From the NCBI RefSeq assembly GCF_001875725.1, contig NZ_MLCQ01000022.1:62001-126000 (forward strand): 64,000 bases of DNA, given 5' to 3'. The stretch is from Corynebacterium sp. NML140438. Its GTDB lineage: Bacteria; Actinomycetota; Actinomycetes; Mycobacteriales; Mycobacteriaceae. This document shows, one piece after another, positions 53,844 through 61,040 of this stretch (positions within the stretch are counted from its first letter, which is position 1; each line of letters opens with the position of its first letter). The translations under genes were made by a program, and so were the position numbers. Below the pieces are notes generated by a model. It saw only the letters and a list, made by a program, of their open reading frames with translations, searched no databases and was not told the origin of the DNA.

Positions 53844-55202
53844 TTACGGAGCGGGCCGGAAACGTTCGAACACTTGTTTTATTTTGCCGGGGGTGTAGAG
53901 AGGGCGCATGCGGCGGTTAAGCTGCCCTTCGCCAGCGTCTTCGGCGGGTTCGTCTGAGAGCTCCGAGGCCTCCGCGGGCACTGTCCCGGTCCACTCGTCT
54001 TCTTCGCGCAGCGCATCGCGCTTATGTCGACTCTCGACGCTTTCCAGCTCAGCAATTACTCGCCCTTCCTCAGTGGTGAAGGAAAGGTCCTCTGGCTGGA
54101 CCTCACCAGAGTGGATACGCACAATATCGAGCGCGTACCGGTAGCACACAGCGATCATCGCGGCGACGGGAACAGCCAAGAACGCTCCAATGAGGTTGAA
54201 GAGACCGCCACCGACGGTCACGGAAACCAACACGATCACCGGATGTAGATTCATCGCACGAGACTGCAACATCGGAGACAGCACGTTGCCTTCCAGCTGC
54301 TGAACCACAATAACGATCGCAAATACGATCAGCGCCTGCGTCACGCCAAGAGATACCAGCGCCACCAGGATCGCTAGAGCACCAGCCACAACTGCGCCCA
54401 CAATCGGGATGAATCCCGCGATGAACGTCAACACAGCGAGTGTGAACGCCATCGGGACGCCCACGAAGTAAATACCGAGGCCGATGAAGATGGCGTCGAC
54501 AAGCGAGACAACAGCTTGAGCGCGAATGAAACCACCAAGCGTATTCCACGCCCGAGTGAAGAGCTCGGTGAAGTGCAGCCCAGTGCGTCCTCCGGTAGCA
54601 CTGCGAAGCCAAGGTAAAAACTTGTGCCCGTCTTTCAAGAAGAAGAAGGTCAAGACAAGCACAACAAACAGCGTGACAATAAGACCCGCGGCAGTCCCGA
54701 TGCCAGTGAACACGCCACCAGCAATGGCGCCCGCCTGGTTCTGGAGCCACTGGGCGATTTCGTTCACAGCCTCGTTGAGGTCATCGGGGTTGACGTTGAG
54801 CGGTGGCCCCTGCAGCCAAAGCTGCAGACGCTGCACGCCTTCGAGTGCTTGCAGATAGAGCAGCCTCGAATGCGTCGCAATGTCCGGAGCAATTAACGAG
54901 ACGAGAAAGCCGAGAAACCCAAAGAAGCCAAGCAACGTCAAGAGCGCAGCAAACCCAGCTGGTATGCCATGTTGGCGCAGCCAGCCCGCAACGGGCGCAA
55001 GCACAGTGCAGATGATGAGCGCCAGGACAACCGGGAGGATGCCCGCCCAAAACATGCCGATCACTTTGCCAAGCGCGGCCAAGAAGACCGCGACAATGAG
55101 GACGCGCAGCGTCAACGTTGCGGCGGACTTGATCCATGCGCGGTAGACAATGCCGCGATCGATCGGGTTGGCGTCGTGGTCGAGAGGTTTCTGAGTGCTC
55201 AC
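53844..55202 (-). CDS. AI-2E family transporter
   Basis: A 452-aa member of the UPF0118/AI-2E exporter family, with seven or eight hydrophobic helices. Characteristic segments are FFFLKDGHKFLPWLRS, GIYFVGVPMAFTLAVLTFIA, IPIVGAVVAGALAILVAL and VSVTVGGGLFNLIGAFLAVP. Both termini are hydrophilic; the C-terminal tail of about 80 residues is acidic. The start is GTG 55202. Family members have been linked to AI-2 export, Na+/H+ exchange or peptide transport, so the substrate should not be assumed. It is followed by rmuC. Confidence 0.88.
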   Translation of the reverse strand: MSTQKPLDHDANPIDRGIVYRAWIKSAATLTLRVLIVAVFLAALGKVIGMFWAGILPVVLALIICTVLAPVAGWLRQHGIPAGFAALLTLLGFFGFLGFLVSLIAPDIATHSRLLYLQALEGVQRLQLWLQGPPLNVNPDDLNEAVNEIAQWLQNQAGAIAGGVFTGIGTAAGLIVTLFVVLVLTFFFLKDGHKFLPWLRSATGGRTGLHFTELFTRAWNTLGGFIRAQAVVSLVDAIFIGLGIYFVGVPMAFTLAVLTFIAGFIPIVGAVVAGALAILVALVSLGVTQALIVFAIVIVVQQLEGNVLSPMLQSRAMNLHPVIVLVSVTVGGGLFNLIGAFLAVPVAAMIAVCYRYALDIVRIHSGEVQPEDLSFTTEEGRVIAELESVESRHKRDALREEDEWTGTVPAEASELSDEPAEDAGEGQLNRRMRPLYTPGKIKQVFERFRPAP

Positions 55203-55303
55203 GCGACCTATTGTGCCCCATCCGAGGGAGAAAGAAACGTAACCCGACCGCGAGCTGCAAACTTTTCGACGGCAGCGTGATCGGTGAGCTAGGATTGGCC
55301 AGC

Positions 55304-56389
55304 GTGAGTCTTACACTTGGAATTGTCGGTTTGCCCAATGTCGGAAAGTCAACCCTGTTTAATGCGTTGACGCGGAATGACGTGCTCGCAGCGAACTACC
55401 CGTTCGCAACCATCGAGCCGAACGTCGGGCTGGTTGAATTGCCAGACCCGCGGCTGAAGCGCTTAGCGGAGATCTTTGAATCCGAACGCATCCTGCCCGC
55501 GACGGTGTCGTTCGTTGACATCGCCGGGATCGTCAAGGGGGCGTCCGAGGGCGAAGGCATGGGCAACGCCTTCCTTGCCAACATTCGTGAAGCAGACGCC
55601 ATTTGCCAAGTCGTTCGCGCCTTCGCTGACGACAACGTCATTCACGTCGATGGCAAAGTCGACCCAGCGTCCGACATTGCGGTCATTAACACCGAGCTGA
55701 TCCTCGCTGACCTGCAGACCATCGAGAAAGCGTTACCGCGCCTCGAGAAGGAAGGCCGTAAGAACAAGGACGTCGCAGCAGAAGCTGAAGAGGCCAAGAA
55801 AGCACAAGCAGTGCTTGAAGACGACCGCACCCTTTTCGCCGCGGCAAAAGCAGGAGACATCGACCTCGATTTGCTCCATCACCTGCACCTCATGACGGCG
55901 AAACCATTCCTCTACGTATTCAACTCCGACGAAGCCGTGCTCACCGACGAGGCCCGCAAGCAGGAACTGCGCGAACTTGTCGCACCTGCGGAGGCAGTCT
56001 TCCTGGACGCGCAAACAGAGACGGAGCTGCTCGAACTAGACGAAAAGGACGCGTCGGAGCTCCTCGCGTCCGTTGGACAGGACGAACCTGGGCTGGAAAC
56101 GCTCGCAAAGGCAGGTTTCGCAACCCTCGGCTTGCAGACCTATCTTACTGCTGGGCCAAAGGAAGCCCGCGCCTGGACGATCCACCAGGGCGATACCGCA
56201 CCGAAAGCTGCGGGCGTCATCCACACCGACTTCGAGAAAGGCTTCATCAAGGCTGAAATCGTCAGCTTCGAAGACCTCGACAAGTTTGGGTCCATGGCCG
56301 AGGCACGTGCCAACGGCAAGGTGCGTCAAGAAGGCAAGGAATACGTCATGGAAGATGGCGACGTGGTCGAGTTCAAGTTCAACGTGTAG
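55304..56389 (+). CDS. ychF: Redox-regulated ATPase YchF (Obg family)
   Basis: A 361-aa P-loop protein that binds ATP and ribosomes. G1 is IVGLPNVGKSTLFNALT (residues about 6-22). VDIAGIVKGASEGEGMGNAF is the G3/switch region and YVFNSDEA the altered G4 that confers ATP preference. The C-terminal TGS domain ends GDVVEFKFNV. TAGGAT (55290-55295) ends 8 nt before GTG 55304, so it may be leaderless. Its last 8 codons plus stop recur at 59582-59607, marking it as the site where an accessory element has integrated. The gene itself is intact. Confidence 0.95.
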   Translation: MSLTLGIVGLPNVGKSTLFNALTRNDVLAANYPFATIEPNVGLVELPDPRLKRLAEIFESERILPATVSFVDIAGIVKGASEGEGMGNAFLANIREADAICQVVRAFADDNVIHVDGKVDPASDIAVINTELILADLQTIEKALPRLEKEGRKNKDVAAEAEEAKKAQAVLEDDRTLFAAAKAGDIDLDLLHHLHLMTAKPFLYVFNSDEAVLTDEARKQELRELVAPAEAVFLDAQTETELLELDEKDASELLASVGQDEPGLETLAKAGFATLGLQTYLTAGPKEARAWTIHQGDTAPKAAGVIHTDFEKGFIKAEIVSFEDLDKFGSMAEARANGKVRQEGKEYVMEDGDVVEFKFNV

Positions 56390-56391
56390 TG
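56366..56391. repeat. Left copy of a 26-bp direct repeat (ychF 3' end), candidate att site
   Basis: The 26 bp covering the last 8 codons of ychF, its stop codon and 2 following bases recur at 59582-59607 with one synonymous G/A difference (Lys codon). Core bases include TTCAACGTGTAGTG. This is the pattern expected of attL at a gene 3' end. Confidence 0.7.
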
Positions 56392-56512
56392 CTTAACCTC
56401 TGCGATGAACTCTTTGATCCCGGGACGTGATGAGGACTGGGGATATTGTGCTCCCCCGAACGCTACGGCCCGGGGGCACGAGGCTGTGTCGCAGGTGCAG
56501 GCGAGAGGACCA

Positions 56513-56782
56513 CTAGCGAAATACAGACCGCTGAGTCGACGCAGTCACGGTAAAGACGGAGCCGTCTAGGTGGTGCTCGAGGTTGCGCGAGATACGGTGA
56601 CGCTGGGCGTCGGTAAGCGATGCGCATTCCGCGACATCGATGGAAAGCTGGACTTTGCCGTCCGTCGTGTTGACGCCCTGGCCGCCCGGAGTCGACGATT
56701 TCGCGAAACGCTCCGCGAGATCGGCGGCGATGACCGCACCGTCGGGGATCCCCGGGCCGGGTGCTATGGTCATGTCGTTCAT
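56513..56782 (-). pseudogene. Truncated arfB copy
   Basis: An 89-codon copy of the ribosome-rescue hydrolase ArfB. MTIAPGPGIPDGAVIA and the catalytic GGQ segment (SSTPGGQGVNTTDGKVQLSI) are intact and closely match the full-length arfB at 62030-62482. The frame ends at STQRSVFR, where the complete copy continues for about 60 residues. The lost part includes the basic C-terminal tail that ArfB needs to enter the mRNA channel, so this copy is probably inactive. The frame is open upstream into the fragment at 56783-56972, without a stop between. Confidence 0.75.
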
Positions 56783-56972
56783 GCCGCCCAGCCTAGGTGC
56801 CCACAACCCTTTCTCGTCTCGGCGGAAGCGGAGACCGCGTCGCGACGGCCGGGATCCAGCCTCAGTATTATCCTCGTCACCGGTTGATTCGAACGCTTTT
56901 TGCTCCTCCTTCTCCCGTCGGGCTTCGATTTCAGCGGCCTCCGCAGGTGGCAGTGATCGCTGGATCCGCTCG
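56783..56972 (-). pseudogene. 3' fragment of the coiled-coil gene found at 62777
   Basis: About 50 codons (SLPPAEAAEIEARREKEEQK, then FESTGDEDNTEAG and RRGLRFRRDEK) closely match the C-terminus of the protein encoded at 62777-64000 (AAEIEARRERGEQK, ESTGDEDQ, RRGLRFRRDEKKA). The original stop is lost and the frame fuses directly to the truncated arfB (DEKGLWAPRLGG). The rest of the gene is replaced by the mercury module. Confidence 0.75.
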
Positions 56973-56974
56973 AA

Positions 56975-57325
56975 CTACCGGTTCCGATCAGCGGTCGAAG
57001 GATTTTCGCAGCAGCCGGACCTGCGGCGCCGGTGCCGCCGCCGTAGCCTGACGAGCATCCCCGCCATGACGGCCATCACGACGGCGGTCCCGGCACCGAT
57101 GATCCAGGGATTACCGAGGAGCCCACCGACGCCTGCGAGTGCTCCGCCCGCCGCGATGAACGGCAGGCCGCAGCAGAGCAGCGACGGAAGCGCGCAGCAT
57201 GCCAGCAAGAGCAGCCCGGTCACTGCAGCGACGACGGGACCGGCGCGCCATTCGTCGCGGTCCTGATCGGCGCTCATCGTCTGCTTCAGGATGAGATCTC
57301 CCCGATTGCCTGCGTTGCCGTTCAT
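56975..57325 (-). CDS. Small membrane protein with cysteine pairs, probable Hg(II) transporter
   Basis: A 116-aa protein. Two or three hydrophobic segments carry vicinal cysteines: CC at 43-44 and 51-52 in the first helix (LLLLACCALPSLLCCGLPF) and CC at 105-106 in the basic C-terminal tail. Paired Cys in the first helix is how MerT and MerC accept Hg(II) and pass it inward. ATG 57325 overlaps the merA stop (ATGA), implying translational coupling; ATG 57277 would give 100 aa. No merT or merP is present, so this is the likely importer of the module. Sequence similarity to MerT/MerC is limited to this pattern, so the role is inferred. Confidence 0.6.
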   Translation of the reverse strand: MNGNAGNRGDLILKQTMSADQDRDEWRAGPVVAAVTGLLLLACCALPSLLCCGLPFIAAGGALAGVGGLLGNPWIIGAGTAVVMAVMAGMLVRLRRRHRRRRSGCCENPSTADRNR

Positions 57326-58743
57326 GCGCAGCACGACAGCAGCGACGGGTCGGTGGTGAAGGCCTTCGCGGCGATCCGGATGCCCTCGGCCATGGTCAGG
57401 TAGGGGGCCCAGGCGTTGGCGACCTCGGCGACGGTCCTGCCGAGCACGTGGACGCCTGCGGCGGCGAGCTCCCCGGCGTCCTTGGCGACGGCGGTCAGGC
57501 CGAGGATCTCTTTCGTCTCGGCGTTCACGACGATCTTGATGAACCCGCGGGTGTCGCGGTTGACCAAGGCGCGGGGCACGTGGTGCAGGGGCAGGACGCG
57601 GCAGTCGCAGCGGATCCCCGCGGCGAGGACGTCCTTCTCGGTCATCCCGACCGCGCCGATCGCGGGCCCGGTGAACGTCACCCGCGGCAGGCGGGCGTAG
57701 TCGACGGACCGGTCGGCGTCGGCGAACGCGTTCTCGGCGACGAGGGTGCCGTGGTGGGCGGCGACGTAGACGAACTCGGGGTGCCCGGTCACGTCGCCCG
57801 CGGCCCAGACCCGCGGGTTCGAGGACTGCAGCCGGTCGGAGACGACCACCTCGCCGGAGTCTCCGGTATTCACCCCGACCGCATCGAGGTTCAGGCCATC
57901 GGTGACGGGACGGCGTCCGAGGGCGACCAGGACCTGGTCGGCGCGGAACTCCTGCGAGCCGCCGGACAAGGCGGCGGTCACGACGGCCTCGCCTCCCGTG
58001 CCGCGGGAGACCCGGGTGGGCACTGCGCGGCTGACGACGCGGATGCCCCCGTCGGCGAACACCTCCTGGAGCGCCTTCGACACCTCCGGCTCCTCCTTCG
58101 AGGCGAGCCGGGACCGCACGAGCAGCGTGACCTGCGAGCCGAGGCGGGCGAACAGCTGCGCCTGCTCCAGGGCGACGTAGCCGCCGCCGAGCACCAGCAG
58201 CGACTCGGGGACCTCCGTCAGCTCCATCGCCGTGGTCGAGGTCAGGTATCCGGTCTCCTTCAGGCCGTCGATCGGCGGTGCCCACGGGCGAGAACCAGTC
58301 GCGACCAGGTAGTGGTGGGCCTCGATGGTCTCGACGCTTCCGTCGGATCCGGCAACATCGAGAACCGGCGCATCAGGGGTGCCCACGAACGAGGCGTCGC
58401 CGCGGAGGACCTGCCAGCCGTAGGAGTCGGCGACGTCGGCGTACTTCTCGCCGCGCAGCGACTCCACCAACGCTTGCTTCCCAGCGATCAGCGCGGGCAT
58501 GTCGACGGGATCCGCCGTCGTCGCGATCCCGGGGAACCGGGTTGCGGCGTCGACCGCGACGTGCCGCGCGCCGGCCGCGGCAATGAGCGCCTTCGACGGG
58601 ACGCAGCCCGTGTTCACGCAGGTGCCGCCGAGCGTCCCGCGCTCGATCATCACCACCGACTTCCCGAGCGTGCCGGCGCGGATCGCAGCGGCGAACGCGC
58701 CGCCTCCCGATCCGATGATGGCGAGATCGTACTTCGTAGGCAT
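57322..58743 (-). CDS. merA: Mercury(II) reductase
   Basis: A 473-aa flavoprotein that reduces Hg(II) to Hg(0) with NADPH. IIGSGGGAFAAAIRAGTLGK binds FAD, GGTCVNTGCVPSK is the redox-active disulfide, LVLGGGYVALEQAQLFARLG binds NADPH, and the C-terminal LLSCCA supplies the second Cys pair that distinguishes MerA from other pyridine nucleotide-disulfide reductases. It lacks the N-terminal heavy-metal-binding (NmerA) domain. ATG 58743 has AGGAGT 5 nt upstream. It is transcribed from the MerR-type promoter at 58785-58817, divergent from merR. The GC content is visibly higher than in the core genes, consistent with transfer. Confidence 0.93.
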   Translation of the reverse strand: MPTKYDLAIIGSGGGAFAAAIRAGTLGKSVVMIERGTLGGTCVNTGCVPSKALIAAAGARHVAVDAATRFPGIATTADPVDMPALIAGKQALVESLRGEKYADVADSYGWQVLRGDASFVGTPDAPVLDVAGSDGSVETIEAHHYLVATGSRPWAPPIDGLKETGYLTSTTAMELTEVPESLLVLGGGYVALEQAQLFARLGSQVTLLVRSRLASKEEPEVSKALQEVFADGGIRVVSRAVPTRVSRGTGGEAVVTAALSGGSQEFRADQVLVALGRRPVTDGLNLDAVGVNTGDSGEVVVSDRLQSSNPRVWAAGDVTGHPEFVYVAAHHGTLVAENAFADADRSVDYARLPRVTFTGPAIGAVGMTEKDVLAAGIRCDCRVLPLHHVPRALVNRDTRGFIKIVVNAETKEILGLTAVAKDAGELAAAGVHVLGRTVAEVANAWAPYLTMAEGIRIAAKAFTTDPSLLSCCA

Positions 58744-58784
58744 CGCTACTCCTGTCAACTCTTGGCTTTCTGCTCTGTCTCAGC

Positions 58785-58817
58785 CATACTGGACCTTCCC
58801 GTGCAGGGGAAGGTCAA
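58785..58817 (-). promoter_or_regulatory. MerR-type promoter/operator of merA
   Basis: On the minus strand a -35 TTGACC (58812-58817) and a -10 CAGTAT (58786-58791) are 20 bp apart. The inverted repeat GACCTTCCC-N5-GGGGAAGGTC (58792-58815) fills the spacer. An overlong spacer with a central dyad is the hallmark of promoters that MerR-family proteins untwist to activate. Confidence 0.8.
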
Positions 58818-58841
58818 GCGCGGCCACGGAGGGAGACAGCA

Positions 58842-59231
58842 ATGTGGATCGGAGAACTCGCCGAGAGGGCGGGCACTACCGCGAAGACCCTTCGCTTCTA
58901 CGAGGAACAGGGCCTTCTGCCCCCGACCGAGCGCACGCCGTCCGGATACCGCGACTACGCGCCCGAGACGGTCGCTCGGATCGACTTCATCCACCGCGGC
59001 CAGGCCGCGGGTCTCACTCTCGCCCAGATCCGCCAGATCCTCGACATCCGCGACGGCGGCCATGCGCCCTGCGAGCACGTGCGCGACCTGCTTGACGTGC
59101 GCCTCGCTGAGATCGAGCAGCAGATCGCGCAGCTCTCCGTGCTGCGCGACACTATCGCGGACCTTAGCCAGGACGCCGCGCACCCGGATCCTGAAACGTG
59201 CAGCACCGATCAAGTGTGTAGATACTTGTAG
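58842..59231 (+). CDS. merR: MerR family mercury-responsive regulator
   Basis: A 129-aa MerR protein. The winged helix IGELAERAGTTAKTLRFYEE is followed by GYRDYAPETVARIDFI and a dimerisation helix. Cysteines at 77 (HAPCEHV), 120 and 126 (CSTDQVC) match the spacing of the three Hg(II)-binding cysteines of Tn501 MerR. GGAGGGAGA lies before ATG 58842. It is divergent from merA; the shared 98-bp region holds the operator. It should repress without mercury and activate merA with it. Confidence 0.9.
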   Translation: MWIGELAERAGTTAKTLRFYEEQGLLPPTERTPSGYRDYAPETVARIDFIHRGQAAGLTLAQIRQILDIRDGGHAPCEHVRDLLDVRLAEIEQQIAQLSVLRDTIADLSQDAAHPDPETCSTDQVCRYL

Positions 59232-59267
59232 ACGGCGGGAGTCAATGACTCAAACGCTACAACCCCG

Positions 59268-59523
59268 ATATGCGCTAGCGCATGTCGATGCCGCCGGTGC
59301 CCACCTCGATGATTTTGGTGGTGGCCGCGATAGCACACAGCAGCGGCATCGAGGCGGAGGCCTGCAGTGCGAAGTGGTGGACTCGGAAGGACGCGTTGTT
59401 CACGCCGATTTCGTCCGCAGCCTGGGTGATCTCCAGACGAGTCTTGGCGATCTTTTCCGCAGATGGCCCGCACTAGCTGCCGAAGGCATAATGCCCGAAG
59501 CTTAAGAAGCCGAACGCTTTCAT
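59268..59523 (-). pseudogene. 5' remnant of an LLM-class flavin-dependent oxidoreductase
   Basis: Starting at ATG 59523 with GGAGT upstream, the frame reads MKAFGFLSFGHYAFGS then a TAG stop, then GPSAEKIAKTRLEITQAADE, VNNASFRVHHFALQASAS and MPLL. After a one-base shift it continues AIAATTKIIEVGTGGIDMR. These are the first about 85 residues of a luciferase-like monooxygenase. The gene is dead by nonsense, frameshift and truncation. A TAACAC/GTGTTA repeat (59528-59550) sits in its old promoter region. Confidence 0.75.
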
Positions 59524-59581
59524 TGGATAACACTCCTTTTGATGGTGTTAACGAGAGGGGGTAACTGTGCGACGACATACC

Positions 59582-59607
59582 GTCGAGTTCAAATTCAACG
59601 TGTAGTG
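59582..59607. repeat. Right copy of the ychF 3'-end repeat, candidate att site
   Basis: It matches 56366-56391 at 25 of 26 positions, including the Val-Glu-Phe-Lys-Phe-Asn-Val-stop codons, although no ychF gene precedes it. It separates the mercury segment from the next accessory block. Confidence 0.7.
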
Positions 59608-59633
59608 ACTTTCACCCCACGCGGTATACCTGA

Positions 59634-59662
59634 TTGACTACTCACTGAGCGCTCAGTAATCT
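59634..59662 (+). promoter_or_regulatory. Promoter with a perfect palindrome in the spacer
   Basis: TTGACT (59634-59639), a 17-bp spacer and TAATCT (59657-59662), 6 nt before ATG 59669. The perfect 14-bp palindrome ACTGAGCGCTCAGT (59644-59657) fills the spacer and touches the -10. It is probably an operator, perhaps for the HTH protein itself. Confidence 0.7.
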
Positions 59663-59668
59663 AGCCTT

Positions 59669-60430
59669 ATGGATGACCGCACCAAACGACGTGTAGAACT
59701 TGAGTTAACCCAAGAGGAAGCGGCTCGAAAAGCTGGGGTGTCTCTCGCGACTTGGCGCCGCTGGGAGTTAGACCCTGGCTCGGTGAGCGTGAAGAGTCGA
59801 GTCGCATGTGAGGGTGTCCTCAAAGCTACTTTGGAATTCCATCGAGCGCTCTCGAAATCTTATGACGCTTTCGCCGGCTCATGGAAAGGTTCGTCCATGC
59901 TTACGCCGAGACAAGCGTACGCAATTAGCCTGCAGCTGGATCTGTGGGCCGACACGGATATCGCGGAGTGGTTGCGGGATCCTAGTGAGCCGCTCCACGA
60001 GATTTCGCCGTTCGACCACTTCGATCTTCGTGTCATGATGCACGTGGGGGAAAATCGAGCCTGGGCAGAAGGGGTCCGTCAACGGTGTTACGTCATTTCC
60101 GGCGAGATTCAGTCCGGAACGCTTCCCTTTGACCGCCCAGGCCCTCTGATCGATGAGATTTTGATCGGAGCGGCTCTCGATGGCGCGCAGGGTCTTCTGG
60201 AGGATATGCCTGAACTTTTCGCTAAAATCCCGTCCCGAGATGGCATTTTTGATGATGAACATTTCGAAATTGGGGACGATGACTGGGACGTAGTAGCCGA
60301 AGGTTTTCGGGATGCCTGCGGATCGGATGATTGGGAAATTCCACTTTGGAAGTGGCACCCGCTTCTTCCGTGGGTTTTGACTCGACGCCCGCCATTTACT
60401 TGGTTCGATTTGGGCGGGACCTCCGAGTAA
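59669..60430 (+). CDS. Unknown protein with an N-terminal HTH (XRE-like) domain
   Basis: A 253-aa protein. Residues 1-50 look like an XRE helix-turn-helix (ELTQEEAARKAGVSLATWRR). The remaining about 200 residues are acidic, Trp-rich and of no family I recognise (QLDLWADTDIAEWLRDPSEP, FDDEHFEIGDDDWDVVAEGF, WKWHPLLPWVLTRRPP). There is no membrane segment. TAATCT ends 6 nt before the ATG, so the mRNA should be leaderless, from a consensus promoter carrying a palindrome. It begins 62 nt after the right ychF repeat, in accessory DNA. It may be an autoregulated control protein of a mobile element. Confidence 0.7.
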   Translation: MDDRTKRRVELELTQEEAARKAGVSLATWRRWELDPGSVSVKSRVACEGVLKATLEFHRALSKSYDAFAGSWKGSSMLTPRQAYAISLQLDLWADTDIAEWLRDPSEPLHEISPFDHFDLRVMMHVGENRAWAEGVRQRCYVISGEIQSGTLPFDRPGPLIDEILIGAALDGAQGLLEDMPELFAKIPSRDGIFDDEHFEIGDDDWDVVAEGFRDACGSDDWEIPLWKWHPLLPWVLTRRPPFTWFDLGGTSE

Positions 60431-60545
60431 TCCATCAGTAGAGTTGATTGATCTGTTTGCCCCGAATCGAATGCATGGTCCGAGGAGTCAGTGGGCAAGC
60501 TATTGGTGATATTAACTACGAAATGCATGGGGTTCATCTCCGTGA

Positions 60546-60800
60546 CTAATCAAGCAAACTACGATACTGCTTACGCGCCTTCATTGAGTGGATGATGGCT
60601 TCAGTACCGTCATCCCAGAGAAGAACGACAATCTCCAGCAACCGCATAGAAGAATCAAATCCGAGCCGAAGTTCACGCTGCGGGTGATCCTCGTCGAGCG
60701 GCGCTTTGTATACTCATCCCGAAGTGGCCGCAGCGAGCGAGGATTCCGGTTCGATTCCGTGCTTTTCAGCGCTACGGCGGACCTCGATCTCAAATGGCAT
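60546..60800 (-). pseudogene. Toxin-like partner gene with an internal TGA
   Basis: ATG 60800 overlaps the antitoxin stop by 11 nt. The frame encodes MPFEIEVRRSAEKHGI and has a TGA at codon 29. It then continues uninterrupted for 55 more codons (PQRELRLGFDSSMRLLEIVV, then AIIHSMKARKQYRSLL). The parts before and after the TGA resemble one small toxin family that pairs with RHH antitoxins in actinobacteria, starting with S-A-x-K-H-G-I and ending with I-I-H-A/S-M-x-x-R. A Trp to TGA change is the simplest reading. Confidence 0.65.
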
Positions 60801-61035
60801 TTTTTAGATCCTTGCGGATTGCCTGCGATCGCGACAACCCGTGTGAGGCGGCATACTGGTCGAGATGAAAGACTTCGCTAGGGGAGAGGCGGATGGAAAC
60901 AACTTGCGCGCCTTCCTCATCCCGTGGTTTTCGCCCGCGTTTCCGTAGCCTCTCCACGTCGTAGTCTTCTTCGGCTTCGGTAACCCACCTGTCAATTTGC
61001 GCCTCGCTCACAGGTTGGCCATTAATCGTTTTCAT
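60790..61035 (-). CDS. Ribbon-helix-helix antitoxin
   Basis: An 81-aa protein. The C-terminal half VVSIRLSPSEVFHLDQYAAS followed by GLSRSQAIRKDL is a ribbon-helix-helix DNA-binding domain. The N-terminal half is acidic (EAQIDRWVTEAEEDYDVE) and probably wraps the toxin, then turns basic (RLRKRGRKPR). Its stop overlaps the start of the toxin-like gene by 11 nt, the usual type II antitoxin-toxin layout. It begins 5 nt after the frameshifted gene upstream. Since the toxin frame is interrupted, this may be an orphan antitoxin. Confidence 0.75.
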   Translation of the reverse strand: MKTINGQPVSEAQIDRWVTEAEEDYDVERLRKRGRKPRDEEGAQVVSIRLSPSEVFHLDQYAASHGLSRSQAIRKDLKNAI

Positions 61036-61040
61036 AGGAA

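Noticed and set aside
56449..56480. Hairpin GTGCTCCCCCG / CCGGGGGCAC after ychF as a terminator
   Set aside because: The stem is imperfect and no T-run follows on either strand, so I do not list it.
57448..59505. A 685-codon open frame on the plus strand opposite merA
   Set aside because: It is antisense to merA, whose catalytic motifs are unambiguous. The GC-rich third positions of merA keep the opposite strand free of stops. No family features are visible.
56392..59581. The mercury segment as a transposon
   Set aside because: I see no transposase, resolvase or terminal inverted repeats. The flanking direct repeat matches a gene 3' end, which fits site-specific integration better.
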